Shown in pieces: positions 8,785 through 18,305 of a stretch of DNA of 64,000 bases. The notes under the pieces were generated by a model. That model had not been told where the DNA came from, made no database searches, and saw only the letters and a program-made list of their open reading frames with translations. Source of the DNA: Hymenobacter sp. BT188 (GTDB taxonomy: Bacteria > Bacteroidota > Bacteroidia > Cytophagales > Hymenobacteraceae). Position numbers and translations under genes: made by a program. The DNA is taken from assembly GCF_014333585.1 (NCBI RefSeq), contig NZ_JACSCW010000006.1:62001-126000 (forward strand), read 5' to 3'. Each line of letters begins with the position of its first letter. The stretch's first letter is position 1.

Positions 8785-9249
8785 CTAGACGTTTGTATTG
8801 TTCAGTAAGTGACCTACAACTTGCGAAATCATGCGCCCGTCTGCTTGGCCACCTAACTCGCGAGCTGCTACCCCCATTACTTTGCCTAGGTCTGAAGGAC
8901 CAGTGGCGCCCACGCGCTGGATAATATCAACGAGGCGCTCAACCAAATCGGCTTCGGAGAGTTGCTGAGGTAAGTATTCTTCGATGATGGCCAACTCCGC
9001 CAGCTCAATTTCTTCGAGATCGGAGCGAAACTGCTTCTGATACATTTCGGCAGCTTCTCGGCGCTGCTTGGCCTGCTTGGTGAGCAGCTTGATTTCGGCT
9101 TCGGGCGTGAGGGCTGCGCCGTGGGCGCCTTCAGCTGTTTCGGCCAGCAATATCTGCGATTTGATGCTGCGCAGAGCCGTGAGGCGTACTTTATCTTTAG
9201 CAAGCATCGCTTGCTTGATAGCAGCGTCGATAGTTTCTTTCAGGGCCAT
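8785..9249 (-). CDS. GatB/YqeY domain protein
   Basis: The ATG at 9249 starts the family N-terminus (MALKETIDAAIKQAMLAKDK); the longer frame from 9300 is disregarded. The product is about 154 residues, the usual length. YqeY resembles the tRNA-binding tail domain of GatB, the amidotransferase subunit, and contains VMGVAARELGGQADGRMISQ near the C-terminus. Its role as a free-standing protein is not settled; a tRNA-related one is inferred from homology. It is divergent from pdxJ with a 141-bp gap between starts. Confidence 0.85.
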   Translation of the reverse strand: MALKETIDAAIKQAMLAKDKVRLTALRSIKSQILLAETAEGAHGAALTPEAEIKLLTKQAKQRREAAEMYQKQFRSDLEEIELAELAIIEEYLPQQLSEADLVERLVDIIQRVGATGPSDLGKVMGVAARELGGQADGRMISQVVGHLLNNTNV

Positions 9250-9390
9250 AATAGAGGAATTGTAAAGTAAAAAAAGCCGCCTGTGACGAACGGGCGGCAA
9301 GCCAACGAACCCAAAAAAGCTCCCGTAAAATCGGCGTACTTTCGCGGTGCGCTGGCTTCAGATCAAAGCCAATTTTCGCTTTCTAACGAG

Positions 9391-10104
9391 ATGACAAAAC
9401 TAAGCGTAAACATAAACAAAATCGCTACCCTGCGGAACGCCCGCGGCCACAACCGCCCCGATGTGCTGCAAGTGGCCCGCGACTGTGAGCGGTTCGGGGC
9501 CCAGGGCATCACGGTGCACCCACGGCCCGATGAGCGCCATATCCGCTACCAGGACGTGCGCGACCTTAAGCGGATTGTGACTACAGAGTTAAACGTGGAA
9601 GGCAATCCGACACCCGATTTTATTAATCTGGTGCGAGAAGTGCGCCCCGAGCAGGTAACCCTCGTGCCAGACGCGCCTGATGCTATTACTTCCAATGCCG
9701 GTTGGGACACCATCGAGCATCAGATTTATCTGCTGGGCGTCGTGACGGAGCTTAAGGCGCTGGGGTGCCGGGTTTCTATTTTCCTAGACCCCAATCCAGC
9801 TATGGTGAAAGCCGCCGTAGGTACCGGCACCGACCGCATTGAGCTGTATACGGAAGCGTATGCGCAACATTTTCATGCTGATCCGGCCGCTGCTATTGCC
9901 CCTTATCGTACTGCGGCTATTCTGGCGCAGGAACTCGGTATCGGTTTGAATGCCGGCCATGATTTAGACCTGGATAACCTTGCTTACTTAAAGCAGAATT
10001 TACCCGGGCTGGAAGAAGTGAGCATCGGGCACGCGCTCGTCTGTGATGCGCTCTATTTCGGGTTGGAAAACACAATTCAGCTGTACCGCCGGCAATTACT
10101 GTAG
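9391..10104 (+). CDS. pdxJ: Pyridoxine 5'-phosphate synthase
   Basis: PdxJ joins 3-amino-2-oxopropyl phosphate (1-amino-acetone 3-phosphate) with deoxyxylulose 5-phosphate to make pyridoxine 5'-phosphate in the DXP-dependent vitamin B6 pathway. The ATG at 9391 gives the canonical start [18 protein letters not shown]; the upstream extension from 9283 is not conserved-looking. [13 protein letters not shown] near residue 41 and the late [13 protein letters not shown] and [15 protein letters not shown] segments are all present. Length is 237 residues, normal. A DXP-dependent route fits ispF in this same window. Confidence 0.95.
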   Translation: MTKLSVNINKIATLRNARGHNRPDVLQVARDCERFGAQGITVHPRPDERHIRYQDVRDLKRIVTTELNVEGNPTPDFINLVREVRPEQVTLVPDAPDAITSNAGWDTIEHQIYLLGVVTELKALGCRVSIFLDPNPAMVKAAVGTGTDRIELYTEAYAQHFHADPAAAIAPYRTAAILAQELGIGLNAGHDLDLDNLAYLKQNLPGLEEVSIGHALVCDALYFGLENTIQLYRRQLL

Positions 10105-10186
10105 GAACGCATCACGCCCGCTGCGGCGTTAGACCTTGCGCTTTTGGCTTATTTTATCAGGCTGCGTTTCTACCAAATTCTACTAC

Positions 10187-11245
10187 ATGCCTCGTCTTTC
10201 TCTCTCCGATTTTCTGCAAGGCCCGCCCGAGGTGCCCATTCTGGATGTGCGGGCTCCGGTAGAATATGCCCATGGTCACATTCCGGGGGCCGTGAGTTTG
10301 CCGCTGTTTACGGATGAGGAGCGGGCCCGCATTGGCACTACTTATAAGCAGGTCAGTCAGGAGAAAGCCATCCATATCGGTCTGGATTTTTTTGGCCCAA
10401 AGATGAGTAAGATGGTGAAGCTGGCGCAGAAAATTGCCCCCCAGAAGGAAGTGCGTCTGCATTGCTGGCGCGGGGGCATGCGCAGCGGAGCCGTGCTGTG
10501 GCTGCTGGAGTTGGCCGGCTTTAAAGTGCATCTGCTGGACAAAGGCTACAAAGACTATCGCCGCTGGGCACTAACTCAATTTGCCCAGCCGCGTTCTTTA
10601 TTCGTGCTTGGCGGCCTGACGGGCAGCGGCAAAACCGACGTGCTGCACGAGTTAGCCCGTCAGGGCGAACCTATTGTTGATCTGGAGGGTTTGGCCAGCC
10701 ACAAAGGCTCTTCGTTTGGCAGCATTGGGTTGTCGCCGCAGCCTACGGCCGAGCAATTTGAGAATGAGTTAGCCCTTGAGTTGTCAAATTTGCCCCCCAA
10801 TGCCATGCCGTGGTTCGAAGACGAGAGCCTGTCTATTGGCCGCGTGACGATTCCAAAGCCACTTTTCGAGCAAATGCGCCTCGCCCCACTCGTGGTGCTC
10901 GACATTCCGCGGACGGTGCGCACCAGTAAGTTAGCAGCTGAGTACGGTCGCGAAGACCCCGCTGAGTTAGCCGGGGCCATTCAGCGCATTAGTAAGCGAT
11001 TGGGTGGTTTGGCAACGAAGGAAGCGTTGGCGGCCATTGAAGCGGGCGATATGGAAAAAATGGTGGACATCGCCCTCGATTATTATGACAAAACCTACGG
11101 CCACGGGTTAAACACCAAAATCAACAGCACCATTGTGCGTGTTCCTTCTCACACCTGCGACCCGGTGGTGAACGCGGAACTGGTGCGGGCCGCGGCCAAA
11201 ACGGTAGTTGCCCAGTCTCTTTTTGCTTCCCGAGGCGTAGCTTAA
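10187..11245 (+). CDS. mnmH: tRNA 2-selenouridine synthase
   Basis: MnmH (SelU/YbbB) replaces the sulfur of 2-thiouridine at wobble position 34 by selenium from selenophosphate. From the ATG at 10187 the product is 352 residues. An N-terminal rhodanese domain carries the catalytic Cys93 in HCWRGGMRSG, and a P-loop domain has GLTGSGKT at residues 143-150. Both match the family. It is followed 54 bp later by selD, which makes its selenium donor, so the pair forms a complete selenium-to-tRNA route. A GCCCCCC motif at 10436 reads Ala-Pro in frame. Confidence 0.93.
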   Translation: MPRLSLSDFLQGPPEVPILDVRAPVEYAHGHIPGAVSLPLFTDEERARIGTTYKQVSQEKAIHIGLDFFGPKMSKMVKLAQKIAPQKEVRLHCWRGGMRSGAVLWLLELAGFKVHLLDKGYKDYRRWALTQFAQPRSLFVLGGLTGSGKTDVLHELARQGEPIVDLEGLASHKGSSFGSIGLSPQPTAEQFENELALELSNLPPNAMPWFEDESLSIGRVTIPKPLFEQMRLAPLVVLDIPRTVRTSKLAAEYGREDPAELAGAIQRISKRLGGLATKEALAAIEAGDMEKMVDIALDYYDKTYGHGLNTKINSTIVRVPSHTCDPVVNAELVRAAAKTVVAQSLFASRGVA

Positions 11246-11299
11246 TTCCAGGTTCTACATCAAGCTACGAAGCACCACGATAACCTCCTTATTGAATTT

Positions 11300-12352
11300 A
11301 TGATCTCCGAAGAAATCGACCAGATTCGCCTTACTCAGTATAGTCATGGGGCAGGCTGCGGCTGCAAAATCGCGCCGAAAGTGCTTGACCAAATTCTGCA
11401 CACCAGCATTCCGCAGCCTCAAAACGATAAGCTGCTGGTGGGCAATAGCTCCCGCGACGATGCGGCTGTGTTCGATATCGGCGGCGGTCAGGCCATTATC
11501 AGTACCACCGACTTTTTCATGCCCATTGTAGATGACGCCTACGACTTTGGGCGTATTGCCTCGGCCAATGCCATCAGCGACGTGTATGCCATGGGCGGCC
11601 GACCGGTTATGGCTATTGCCGTGCTAGGCTGGCCCATCGATAAATTGCCCCCTGAGGTGGCGCGCCGCGTTATTGAAGGTAGCCGTAGCATCTGCGCCGA
11701 AGCGGGCATCCCGCTGGCGGGCGGCCACAGCATTGACTCACCAGAACCCATTTTCGGCCTAGCCGTGACTGGCATGCTTGATATTGCCAACCTCAAGCGC
11801 AACGACACGGCCACGCCTGGCTGTGAGCTTTACCTTACCAAACCGTTGGGCGTGGGCATGATGACCACAGCGCAAAAACGCGCCATTCTGCGGACTGAGC
11901 ACGAGCAAATTGCCCCCCAGCAAATGATGCAGCTCAACAAAATTGGCTACGAACTTGGGCAACTAGCCGCCGTGCACGCCATGACCGACGTGACTGGTTT
12001 TGGTCTGCTCGGGCACTTGGCGGAGGTATGCGAAGGCAGCAACGTGACGGCAGAAATTGACTTCGCGAAAGTGCCTTTGCTCAAGGAAGCAGAGGAATAC
12101 CGTCAGCAAAAAGCAGTTCCCGGCGGCACTATCCGTAACTGGGACAGCTACGGCCACAAAATCGGGCCGGTGACAGATGAGCAGCGCCAGTGGCTTTGCG
12201 ACCCCCAAACGTCGGGGGGCTTGCTGGTGTGCGTAGCGCCGGAAGGACGCGAGGCGGTGGGGGGCATTTTTGCCCAGTACGGCCTTGACTTGCAATCCTT
12301 TGGCACGCTGCGGCCACATACGCCGGGCGAGGCCTGGATTCAGGTTCGGTAA
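11300..12352 (+). CDS. selD: Selenide, water dikinase (selenophosphate synthetase)
   Basis: SelD makes selenophosphate from selenide and ATP. Its glycine-rich N-terminus THE motif [17 protein letters not shown] places the catalytic residue at position 20; the codon is TGC, so this is a cysteine form rather than a selenocysteine form. [20 protein letters not shown] (residues 51-70) and the later [15 protein letters not shown] are intact. Length is 350 residues, as expected. With mnmH immediately upstream, the selenophosphate is most simply used for tRNA modification; no selA, selB or selC is in the window. Confidence 0.96.
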   Translation: MISEEIDQIRLTQYSHGAGCGCKIAPKVLDQILHTSIPQPQNDKLLVGNSSRDDAAVFDIGGGQAIISTTDFFMPIVDDAYDFGRIASANAISDVYAMGGRPVMAIAVLGWPIDKLPPEVARRVIEGSRSICAEAGIPLAGGHSIDSPEPIFGLAVTGMLDIANLKRNDTATPGCELYLTKPLGVGMMTTAQKRAILRTEHEQIAPQQMMQLNKIGYELGQLAAVHAMTDVTGFGLLGHLAEVCEGSNVTAEIDFAKVPLLKEAEEYRQQKAVPGGTIRNWDSYGHKIGPVTDEQRQWLCDPQTSGGLLVCVAPEGREAVGGIFAQYGLDLQSFGTLRPHTPGEAWIQVR

Positions 12353-12355
12353 GCG

Positions 12356-12949
12356 GTGAAGATATTCCAGATACTGCGGCCCCTGCTGGAAATTGGGGTG
12401 GTCGTGTTTGCCATTGTCTTCGGGCTACGCTTTATCACCAGCTTTTTCTCACAGAAAAGCAAAGTCTATCGGCCTACATTTCTGCGGCAATTTTACCTGC
12501 TATTCTGGCCGTTGCTGTGCCTAGGCGTGGGCTTGCCTAATCTGGGCTTCTACTTTTACACGACTCACTTAGCGCCCCACGAGGCGGTTTTGCTGCTGGC
12601 TCTGGCAGCCGTACTGCTGGGCTTTTCGATGCCAGCATTGCTGCTGCACGCTCAATATTACGCTCGCAATCTGCACACCACGCTGGTTTTTGACCCGAAG
12701 GACAATCGCTTGGAAGTGTATGAGGGACGTGTGCGAATTCCGTTCCGACAAAGCGAACTGGTGCGCGTGGAGCGCGTTACTTGCAAGTCGAAGCGATTAT
12801 TTTGGAGCAACTACGACTTTCTGCGCCTGCACCTACGCACTGGCGAAGTACTCACGCTTACGTCTTTGCTACTCAACCTCGCTCCGCTGACAGAATTCTT
12901 GCGTAATACGCCCCTGGAGCACCGGCAGCGCTGGTTTTGCTGGACCTGA
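12356..12949 (+). CDS. Hypothetical membrane protein downstream of selD
   Basis: It begins with GTG three bases after the selD stop codon, which implies cotranscription. The 197-residue product has three likely membrane segments (about residues 8-28, 45-66 and 78-100) and a C-terminal soluble part (about 110-197) resembling a PH-like beta fold: TLVFDPKDNRLEVYEGRVRI, then FRQSELVRVERVTCKSKR and LRLHLRTGEVLTLTSLLLNL. I do not recognise a named family. A membrane-anchored PH-like protein is a description, not a function. Confidence 0.7.
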   Translation: MKIFQILRPLLEIGVVVFAIVFGLRFITSFFSQKSKVYRPTFLRQFYLLFWPLLCLGVGLPNLGFYFYTTHLAPHEAVLLLALAAVLLGFSMPALLLHAQYYARNLHTTLVFDPKDNRLEVYEGRVRIPFRQSELVRVERVTCKSKRLFWSNYDFLRLHLRTGEVLTLTSLLLNLAPLTEFLRNTPLEHRQRWFCWT

Positions 12950-13017
12950 GTGACCGAATTGGCAACGCATCATCCCCAAACGCGTTTGCTTACTAGAAGA
13001 TTTGAACCTCGCTATCT

Positions 13018-13788
13018 ATGCAATTACACTACCGCGAACAGGGCCAAGGCACACCGCTAGTTATTCTGCACGGCCTTTTTGGCACTCTCGACAATTGGCA
13101 AACCTTGGCTAAACGCTGGGCGGAACATCATCGGGTTATTGCCGTGGACTTACGCAACCACGGCCGTTCGCCCCATACCGAGGAGCATACCTATGAGTTG
13201 ATGAGTGAGGACGTGCGGGAGCTTTTCACCCAACTCCAGCTCGAAGCCCCTACCCTACTCGGTCACAGCATGGGGGGCAAAGTAGCCATGCGCTTCGCCC
13301 TCGATTACCCCGATTTGCTAGCGCGACTGGTGGTGCTGGACATTGCGCCCAGCTTCTCGGATATGCTCCACCAAGACAACATTTTGGCGGGCCTTCACGC
13401 TGTAGATCTACCGCGCGTAGAAAACCGGCAGCAGGCCGACGAGATGATGGCCCAGCATATAAAGCAAGATTCGGTACGGCAGTTTCTGCTAAAAAACCTT
13501 TACCGCCGCGAAGACCATTCGTTTGGATGGCGCCTTAACCTAGAGGCGCTCACCTCACATATGGCACACGTCGGTGCGGAGATAAAAGCCCCCCAGCCTT
13601 TCCTGAAGCCCGCTTTATTTGTTCGGGGGGGAAAATCAGACTACATCACGACGGAGGACAAGCTGCATGTTATTCCGACGCTCTTCCCCAATTCTCAGGT
13701 TGAAACCATTCCTGATGTGGGTCACTGGCTCCATGCCGAAGCTCCAGACAAGGTGTTTGAGCTGGTTAATGCCTTTATGCAAGGTTAG
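13018..13788 (+). CDS. Alpha/beta hydrolase, YbfF-like esterase
   Basis: A 256-residue hydrolase. VILHGLFGTLDNWQTLAKRW near residue 15 and VIAVDLRNHGRSPH near residue 40 match the YbfF acyl-CoA/ester hydrolase pattern. The nucleophile elbow is LLGHSMGGKVAMRFA (Ser near 83), the late ALFVRGGKSDYI carries the acid region, and DVGHWLHAEAPD carries the His. The triad is complete. The physiological substrate is unknown. It stands on the plus strand between the selD operon and an RsmI-like gene 40 bp later. Confidence 0.87.
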   Translation: MQLHYREQGQGTPLVILHGLFGTLDNWQTLAKRWAEHHRVIAVDLRNHGRSPHTEEHTYELMSEDVRELFTQLQLEAPTLLGHSMGGKVAMRFALDYPDLLARLVVLDIAPSFSDMLHQDNILAGLHAVDLPRVENRQQADEMMAQHIKQDSVRQFLLKNLYRREDHSFGWRLNLEALTSHMAHVGAEIKAPQPFLKPALFVRGGKSDYITTEDKLHVIPTLFPNSQVETIPDVGHWLHAEAPDKVFELVNAFMQG

Positions 13789-13828
13789 GGTACTAACCTC
13801 TTGCACTACATCTTAAATCTCACTTCTC

Positions 13829-14533
13829 TTGCCCGGCATCCTCTATCTTATTCCCACTATTCTAGCCGATGATACGGCCGCGCAGGTATTGCCAGCGCCG
13901 GTAGCTACCCATGTGGCTGCACTCTCGAATTTTCTGGTAGAGAATGCTCGCACGGCCCGGCGCTTTGTGAAAAGTGTAGCCCCAGCGCACGTAATCGAAG
14001 ATCTACGCTTCACGGTGATTGACAAAGACTCATCGGAAGCAGAAATTAGAGCAGCGCTGAAGCTGGTATCCGCCGGCCAAGATGCGGGCATATTATCGGA
14101 AGCAGGCTGTCCTGGTGTGGCTGATCCGGGCGCAGAAGTGGCCCGGGTGGCGCACCAATTAGGTATTAAGGTGGTGCCGTTGGTGGGGCCGTCGTCGCTG
14201 CTGCTGGCTTTGATGGCTTCGGGTATGAATGGGCAAAGCTTTGCTTTTCACGGCTATTTGCCCATCGAAAAAGCCAAGCGAATCGCGGCGTTAAAGCAGT
14301 TAGAACGGACGGCTATTGCGCAACATCAAACGCAGCTTTTTATCGAAACGCCTTACCGCAATATGCCGCTGCTGGATGACTTGCTGGTGCATTTACAGCC
14401 TACTACCCGCTTGTGCATTGCTGCCAGCCTTACGGCTCCAAATGAGTTTGTCCAAACTCATACCGTAGGTGATTGGAAAGGCAAGCTACCCGAGATTCAT
14501 AAGCAGCCAGCGGTGTTTCTACTAGGAAAGTAA
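13829..14533 (+). CDS. RsmI-like tetrapyrrole-methylase-fold SAM methyltransferase
   Basis: It begins at a TTG codon at 13829; no ATG gives the expected opening GILYLIPTILADDT. The 234-residue product contains DAGILSEAGCPGVADPGAEV near residue 89 and VVPLVGPSSLLLALMASGMN near 115, the hallmarks of the RsmI branch, which 2'-O-methylates 16S rRNA C1402. It is shorter than classical RsmI (about 280 residues) and lacks a C-terminal extension, so it may be a paralog with another substrate. It converges with feoB, with 18 bp between stop codons. Confidence 0.82.
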   Translation: MPGILYLIPTILADDTAAQVLPAPVATHVAALSNFLVENARTARRFVKSVAPAHVIEDLRFTVIDKDSSEAEIRAALKLVSAGQDAGILSEAGCPGVADPGAEVARVAHQLGIKVVPLVGPSSLLLALMASGMNGQSFAFHGYLPIEKAKRIAALKQLERTAIAQHQTQLFIETPYRNMPLLDDLLVHLQPTTRLCIAASLTAPNEFVQTHTVGDWKGKLPEIHKQPAVFLLGK

Positions 14534-14551
14534 ACGGTACTAGAACGCCTT

Positions 14552-16738
14552 CTACTTAAACACCTGATACACAATCAGCGACGACACGTAAGCCAAGCCT
14601 GTCATGTAGACTAGCTGCATCAGGGGCCATTTCCAGCCTTTGGTTTCGCGGTACACAACGGCCAGCGTACTCATGCACTGCATGGCAAATACATAGAACA
14701 CTAGCAGAGAAAACGCGCGTGCCGGTGTAAAAAATGGCTGCCCATTTTCGTCTTTCTCAGCGGCGAGCTTTTGTTGCACTGTGCGCATATCTGCATCCTG
14801 TCCTACGCTATAAATCGTAGAAATGGTCCCCACAAATACTTCGCGGGCCGCAAAAGACGTGATCAACGCAATACCAATTTTCCAGTCGAAGCCCAAGGGA
14901 CGAATTGCTGGCTCCAACGTTCGGCCAAACAGCCCAGCATAAGAGTTCTCGAGCTTCTCAGAGGCAATTCGGTTGTCGGTTTCCTCCGGCGATAGTTGCT
15001 GCTGGGCGGCTATAACACGGGCCTGCTGCTCAGCTTTATCTAGGGCATCGCCCGGACCATATGAGGCTAGTACCCATAAAATAACGGAAATGGCCACAAT
15101 GACTTTACCTGCCTGAAACACGAAGGTTTTTACCTTCTCAACGATGGTAATACCCACGTTTTTCCAGCGTGGCCAGCGGTACACCGGGAACTCCATAATA
15201 AAGTAGCTCCGCTCCTGGGTTTTGAGAAGGAATTTCAAGGCTAAAGCCGAGAAGATAGCCGACAGGAAGCCTAGTAGATACAAGCCCATCAGCACCACGC
15301 CTTGCAAATTGAAGAAGCCCAGCACTTTTTCATCAGGTACCACTAAAGCCGTCAGAACCGTGTATACCGGAATCCGGGCCGAGCAGCTCATCAGCGGCGT
15401 AACGAAGATGGTAATAATACGGTCCTTCCAGTGCTCAATGGTGCGGGCGCTCATGATAGCGGGCACTGCGCAAGCCACGCCCGAAATGAGTGGAACCACG
15501 CTCTTACCGTTCAATCCGAACTTGCGCATAATGCGGTCCATCATGAATGTGACGCGGGCCATATAGCCTGTCTCTTCCAATACCGCGATGAACGCAAACA
15601 GCAAGGCAATCTGTGGAATAAAGATCAAAACGCCCCCCAGACCTGCAATAACCCCCTCAGTCAGCAGATTTATCAGCGGCCCGTTGAAGTTGGTTTGGAT
15701 AAGTGAGTTGATCAACGCAATGCCCTGATCGATCAGGTCCATGGGGTAGCTGGCCCAGGCAAAAACGGCCTGAAACATCATAAACAGCACCCCAAAGAAA
15801 ATCAGGTAGCCCCAAACCCGATGGGTCAGGATTTTGTCTAACTTATTGCTGTACGGCTCATTGCGCTCCGTACGCGTCACTGATACCGCGTTGAGCAGAA
15901 TCTCATTGATGCGGGCGTAGCGGGCAATGGTTTCCTGCGCCTGGCGAGCGGTAGGCTCGAAGCCATACTGCTCAACCAACTCCTGCACGTACTGGCGCTG
16001 ATCGGGCGTTAAAAAGCTGATATGCCGGAACTGGTGCGCATAGTGCAGCGCCAGATAATCGTTGTGCAAATTGAAATAGTATCGAATCTGCCGGATCATG
16101 GGCAGCAGTTCCTCCGCGGGCTCATAAAAGCTTACCGTAGGTGCGTCCAGATGCTGCGCCATTACAATCTTGAGTGCAGCCACTCCAATGCCCTTCCGGG
16201 CATTCATAGGTATCACGGGGACACCTAACTCCTGCTGCAGCTCAGCAGTATCGATATGCACGCCATGCTGCTCGGCGACATCCATCATGTTGAGAGCCAA
16301 TACAGCAGGCAATCCCAAATCGGCGAGCTGAGTAAACAGCAATAGGTTACGCCGCAGATTGGAAGCATCAACCGTTACTACTACGAAATCAGGATACTGA
16401 GCCGATTCACGGTCGTAAAGCAAGTCCGTGATTACCTTCTCGTCCAAGCTTTTCGGGTACAGTGAATACGTACCCGGCAAGTCGATAATCTCGGCGCGGT
16501 GCTGGGGTGTAAGCTGGCTGATGCCGGTCTTCCGATCAACAGTTACCCCGGGGAAGTTACCTACTTTCTGGTTCAGCCCCGTAAGCTGATTAAACAGCGA
16601 GGACTTGCCCGAGTTAGGATTGCCCACTAAGGCAATCCGCGTAAGCTCTCCACGGGCGTGAGGCGTAGGTATGCTATCAACGCCTGAGGCGACGGCCGCC
16701 GGAGCGGACAATGTATGTATAGTTGCCAGGCGAGCCAT
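14552..16738 (-). CDS. feoB: Ferrous iron transporter B
   Basis: A 728-residue inner membrane Fe(II) transporter. The cytoplasmic G domain has G1 GNPNSGKSS at residues 39-47, VDRKTG (G2 region), DLPGTYSLYP (G3) and ALNMMDVAE (G4). A spacer domain and then the Gate and Nucleoside-recognition-like membrane domains follow from about residue 310, including GACAVPAIMSART-like sequence and CSARIPVYTVLTAL. The extra N-terminal 30 residues before the G domain are unremarkable. It lies 9 bp after feoA and is read with it. No frameshift or missing motif was seen. Confidence 0.97.
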   Translation of the reverse strand: MARLATIHTLSAPAAVASGVDSIPTPHARGELTRIALVGNPNSGKSSLFNQLTGLNQKVGNFPGVTVDRKTGISQLTPQHRAEIIDLPGTYSLYPKSLDEKVITDLLYDRESAQYPDFVVVTVDASNLRRNLLLFTQLADLGLPAVLALNMMDVAEQHGVHIDTAELQQELGVPVIPMNARKGIGVAALKIVMAQHLDAPTVSFYEPAEELLPMIRQIRYYFNLHNDYLALHYAHQFRHISFLTPDQRQYVQELVEQYGFEPTARQAQETIARYARINEILLNAVSVTRTERNEPYSNKLDKILTHRVWGYLIFFGVLFMMFQAVFAWASYPMDLIDQGIALINSLIQTNFNGPLINLLTEGVIAGLGGVLIFIPQIALLFAFIAVLEETGYMARVTFMMDRIMRKFGLNGKSVVPLISGVACAVPAIMSARTIEHWKDRIITIFVTPLMSCSARIPVYTVLTALVVPDEKVLGFFNLQGVVLMGLYLLGFLSAIFSALALKFLLKTQERSYFIMEFPVYRWPRWKNVGITIVEKVKTFVFQAGKVIVAISVILWVLASYGPGDALDKAEQQARVIAAQQQLSPEETDNRIASEKLENSYAGLFGRTLEPAIRPLGFDWKIGIALITSFAAREVFVGTISTIYSVGQDADMRTVQQKLAAEKDENGQPFFTPARAFSLLVFYVFAMQCMSTLAVVYRETKGWKWPLMQLVYMTGLAYVSSLIVYQVFK

Positions 16739-16747
16739 CCGCGCCGG

Positions 16748-17011
16748 TTAGTTTTTCAATAAAATAGTAGCCGCCTCGCTTACTCGCAGCGAAAGCGTGT
16801 AATCTTCGTCGCCGAGTACCAGCGTGATGGGGCACCCCAACGGAGCGCGGCTATTCAGGCGCACTTGCGTACCCGGAATGCAGCCCATTTCTAACAGTTT
16901 CAATGCCATCTCGGGATCCTGCAGACAGCAAATCGTCCCGCTCTCGCCCAGACGAAGGTCTTTCACACTACGTTGGGTCGTAGGGGCAGCGGTAGTAGAA
17001 CGAATAGCCAC
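16748..17011 (-). CDS. feoA: FeoA family ferrous iron transport protein
   Basis: An 87-residue SH3-like protein with LRLGESGTICCLQDPEMALK, then LLEMGCIPGTQVRLNSRAPL, the FeoA signature. FeoA helps FeoB function by contacting its cytoplasmic part. It is first in the feoAB operon, 9 bp ahead of feoB. A good -7/-33 promoter pair sits upstream (17044-17074). Iron regulation is likely by family knowledge, but no clear Fur box was picked out. Confidence 0.93.
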   Translation of the reverse strand: MAIRSTTAAPTTQRSVKDLRLGESGTICCLQDPEMALKLLEMGCIPGTQVRLNSRAPLGCPITLVLGDEDYTLSLRVSEAATILLKN

Positions 17012-17043
17012 AGGCAGGATTGGTTATTTAGACAGGATTCAAA

Positions 17044-17074
17044 CAAAGGTACGCCCCATTTAGGTTTCGGCCAA
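17044..17074 (-). promoter_or_regulatory. Candidate feoAB promoter
   Basis: On the minus strand a TTG at 17074-17072 is followed after 20 bases by TACCTTTG at 17051-17044. This fits the Bacteroidota sigma-A pattern (TTG, about 20 bases, TAnnTTTG). Transcription would start near 17037, about 26 bases before the feoA ATG. Confidence 0.55.
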
Positions 17075-17226
17075 AAGATGGTTTTCTTCAACCACTTATA
17101 ATATGGTACAAGAATCTGCTTAGAATTATTCCATCAGAAAATTGCACAGGTATAACTATTCAAGGAAAACAGGGATCACATTGGCACATTCATTGTAGTT
17201 TTGGGGTACAACTACTCATTTTCAAT

Positions 17227-18126
17227 ATGTTTAAACGTGTACTTTCTTTAGTCGTCTTTGCTGTGATGCTGCCTTATTTCAGCTTCGCGCAGGCCGACCG
17301 AATTTCAGGTCGAGTAGTTAATAAAGAAACCCAGGAGCCTATTCAGTACGCTTCCATCGGGTTGAAAGAAGAGCAAGTAGGTGCTTTGACCAACGAATAC
17401 GGCTATTTTCAGATAGCCATGCCAGAGAAAAATCAGAAAGACTCGCTGATTGTGATAGCGCTGGGCTTTAAGCGCACAGCCATTCTGGTAAGAAAAAGCG
17501 ATAAGAATCTGGAGGAAATAATTCTTGAGGTGCCCAAGCGCGAATACTTGCTCAACGCAGTTAAAGTTGAGGCTAGCAAGGTAAAGCCAATCGGACTTGG
17601 AGCGCGCTCCAATACGCCCGGCGACGGCATGATTCAGGGCATGCCCGGTACTCAATATGCCTTCTATGTCAAGAATGACAAAGGCAAGAAACTAGGCTTG
17701 GTACGCACCGTGTCATTCTTTATTGGTGAGCATGGCTTTCCTCGCGAGCCGTTCCGCATTCGTATTTACGCCCCCGACGGCAACTATAGCTCGCCAAACT
17801 CCGACTTACTGACTGAGAACGTCGTGGTATCGGCTATGAAAGGTGGCGCCTGGTACACCGTCGATTTGACGCAGTACAACATCGTGGCGCCGGACGAAGG
17901 GTTCTATGTCGCCATGGAATGGATCGTGACGGGTGACAAGTTTTACACCACCAACTTCATGGACACCTACACGCCCTACGGTCAGATCCTGCGGCCGACG
18001 TTCGAATTCAAAGAAAGCCGCACCTGGAATTACACTATCGGACGCGGCTGGAGCTTAATCACCTTGGCTAATAATGGTATGCGCTACAATGCCATGATTA
18101 AGGCCGAGGTAGACATGTATAAATAG
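17227..18126 (+). CDS. Secreted carboxypeptidase-regulatory-like domain protein (copy 1)
   Basis: A 299-residue exported protein with a signal peptide (residues 1-22, ending FSFAQ) and a carboxypeptidase-D regulatory-like beta-sandwich (about 25-110: ISGRVVNKETQEPIQYASIG, ALTNEYGYFQI). The C-terminal half (about 125-299), from LGARSNTPGDGMIQGMPG on, looks like a second beta domain with PREPFRIRIYAPDGNYSSP and DEGFYVAMEWIVTGDKFY. The regulatory-like domain is frequent in Bacteroidota surface proteins. The function of the second half is not known to me. A near-identical-length paralog follows at 18306. Confidence 0.82.
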   Translation: MFKRVLSLVVFAVMLPYFSFAQADRISGRVVNKETQEPIQYASIGLKEEQVGALTNEYGYFQIAMPEKNQKDSLIVIALGFKRTAILVRKSDKNLEEIILEVPKREYLLNAVKVEASKVKPIGLGARSNTPGDGMIQGMPGTQYAFYVKNDKGKKLGLVRTVSFFIGEHGFPREPFRIRIYAPDGNYSSPNSDLLTENVVVSAMKGGAWYTVDLTQYNIVAPDEGFYVAMEWIVTGDKFYTTNFMDTYTPYGQILRPTFEFKESRTWNYTIGRGWSLITLANNGMRYNAMIKAEVDMYK

Positions 18127-18305
18127 AGCATAGCTGCTTTCTCCTCCTTATCAAGCTGTTTTTAAACCCCTGTCTCTACTCGTAAGTCGGTATTTAATTA
18201 TACTAAACGCCGCTTTACGCGCTTTTACAAAGCTTCATTAAACAAGTCCCTCTCACAGCCCTCTCTCTCTTACAAACTTGTCTCCCGGTCTGTAAACCTC
18301 CCTTT

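Noticed and set aside
9283-9390. N-terminal extension of PdxJ
   Set aside because: The canonical PdxJ start is at 9391; the upstream residues do not look like the family and lie in the divergent promoter gap.
11300-11365. Possible selenocysteine in SelD
   Set aside because: The catalytic codon is TGC, not TGA, and no SECIS-like element is needed.
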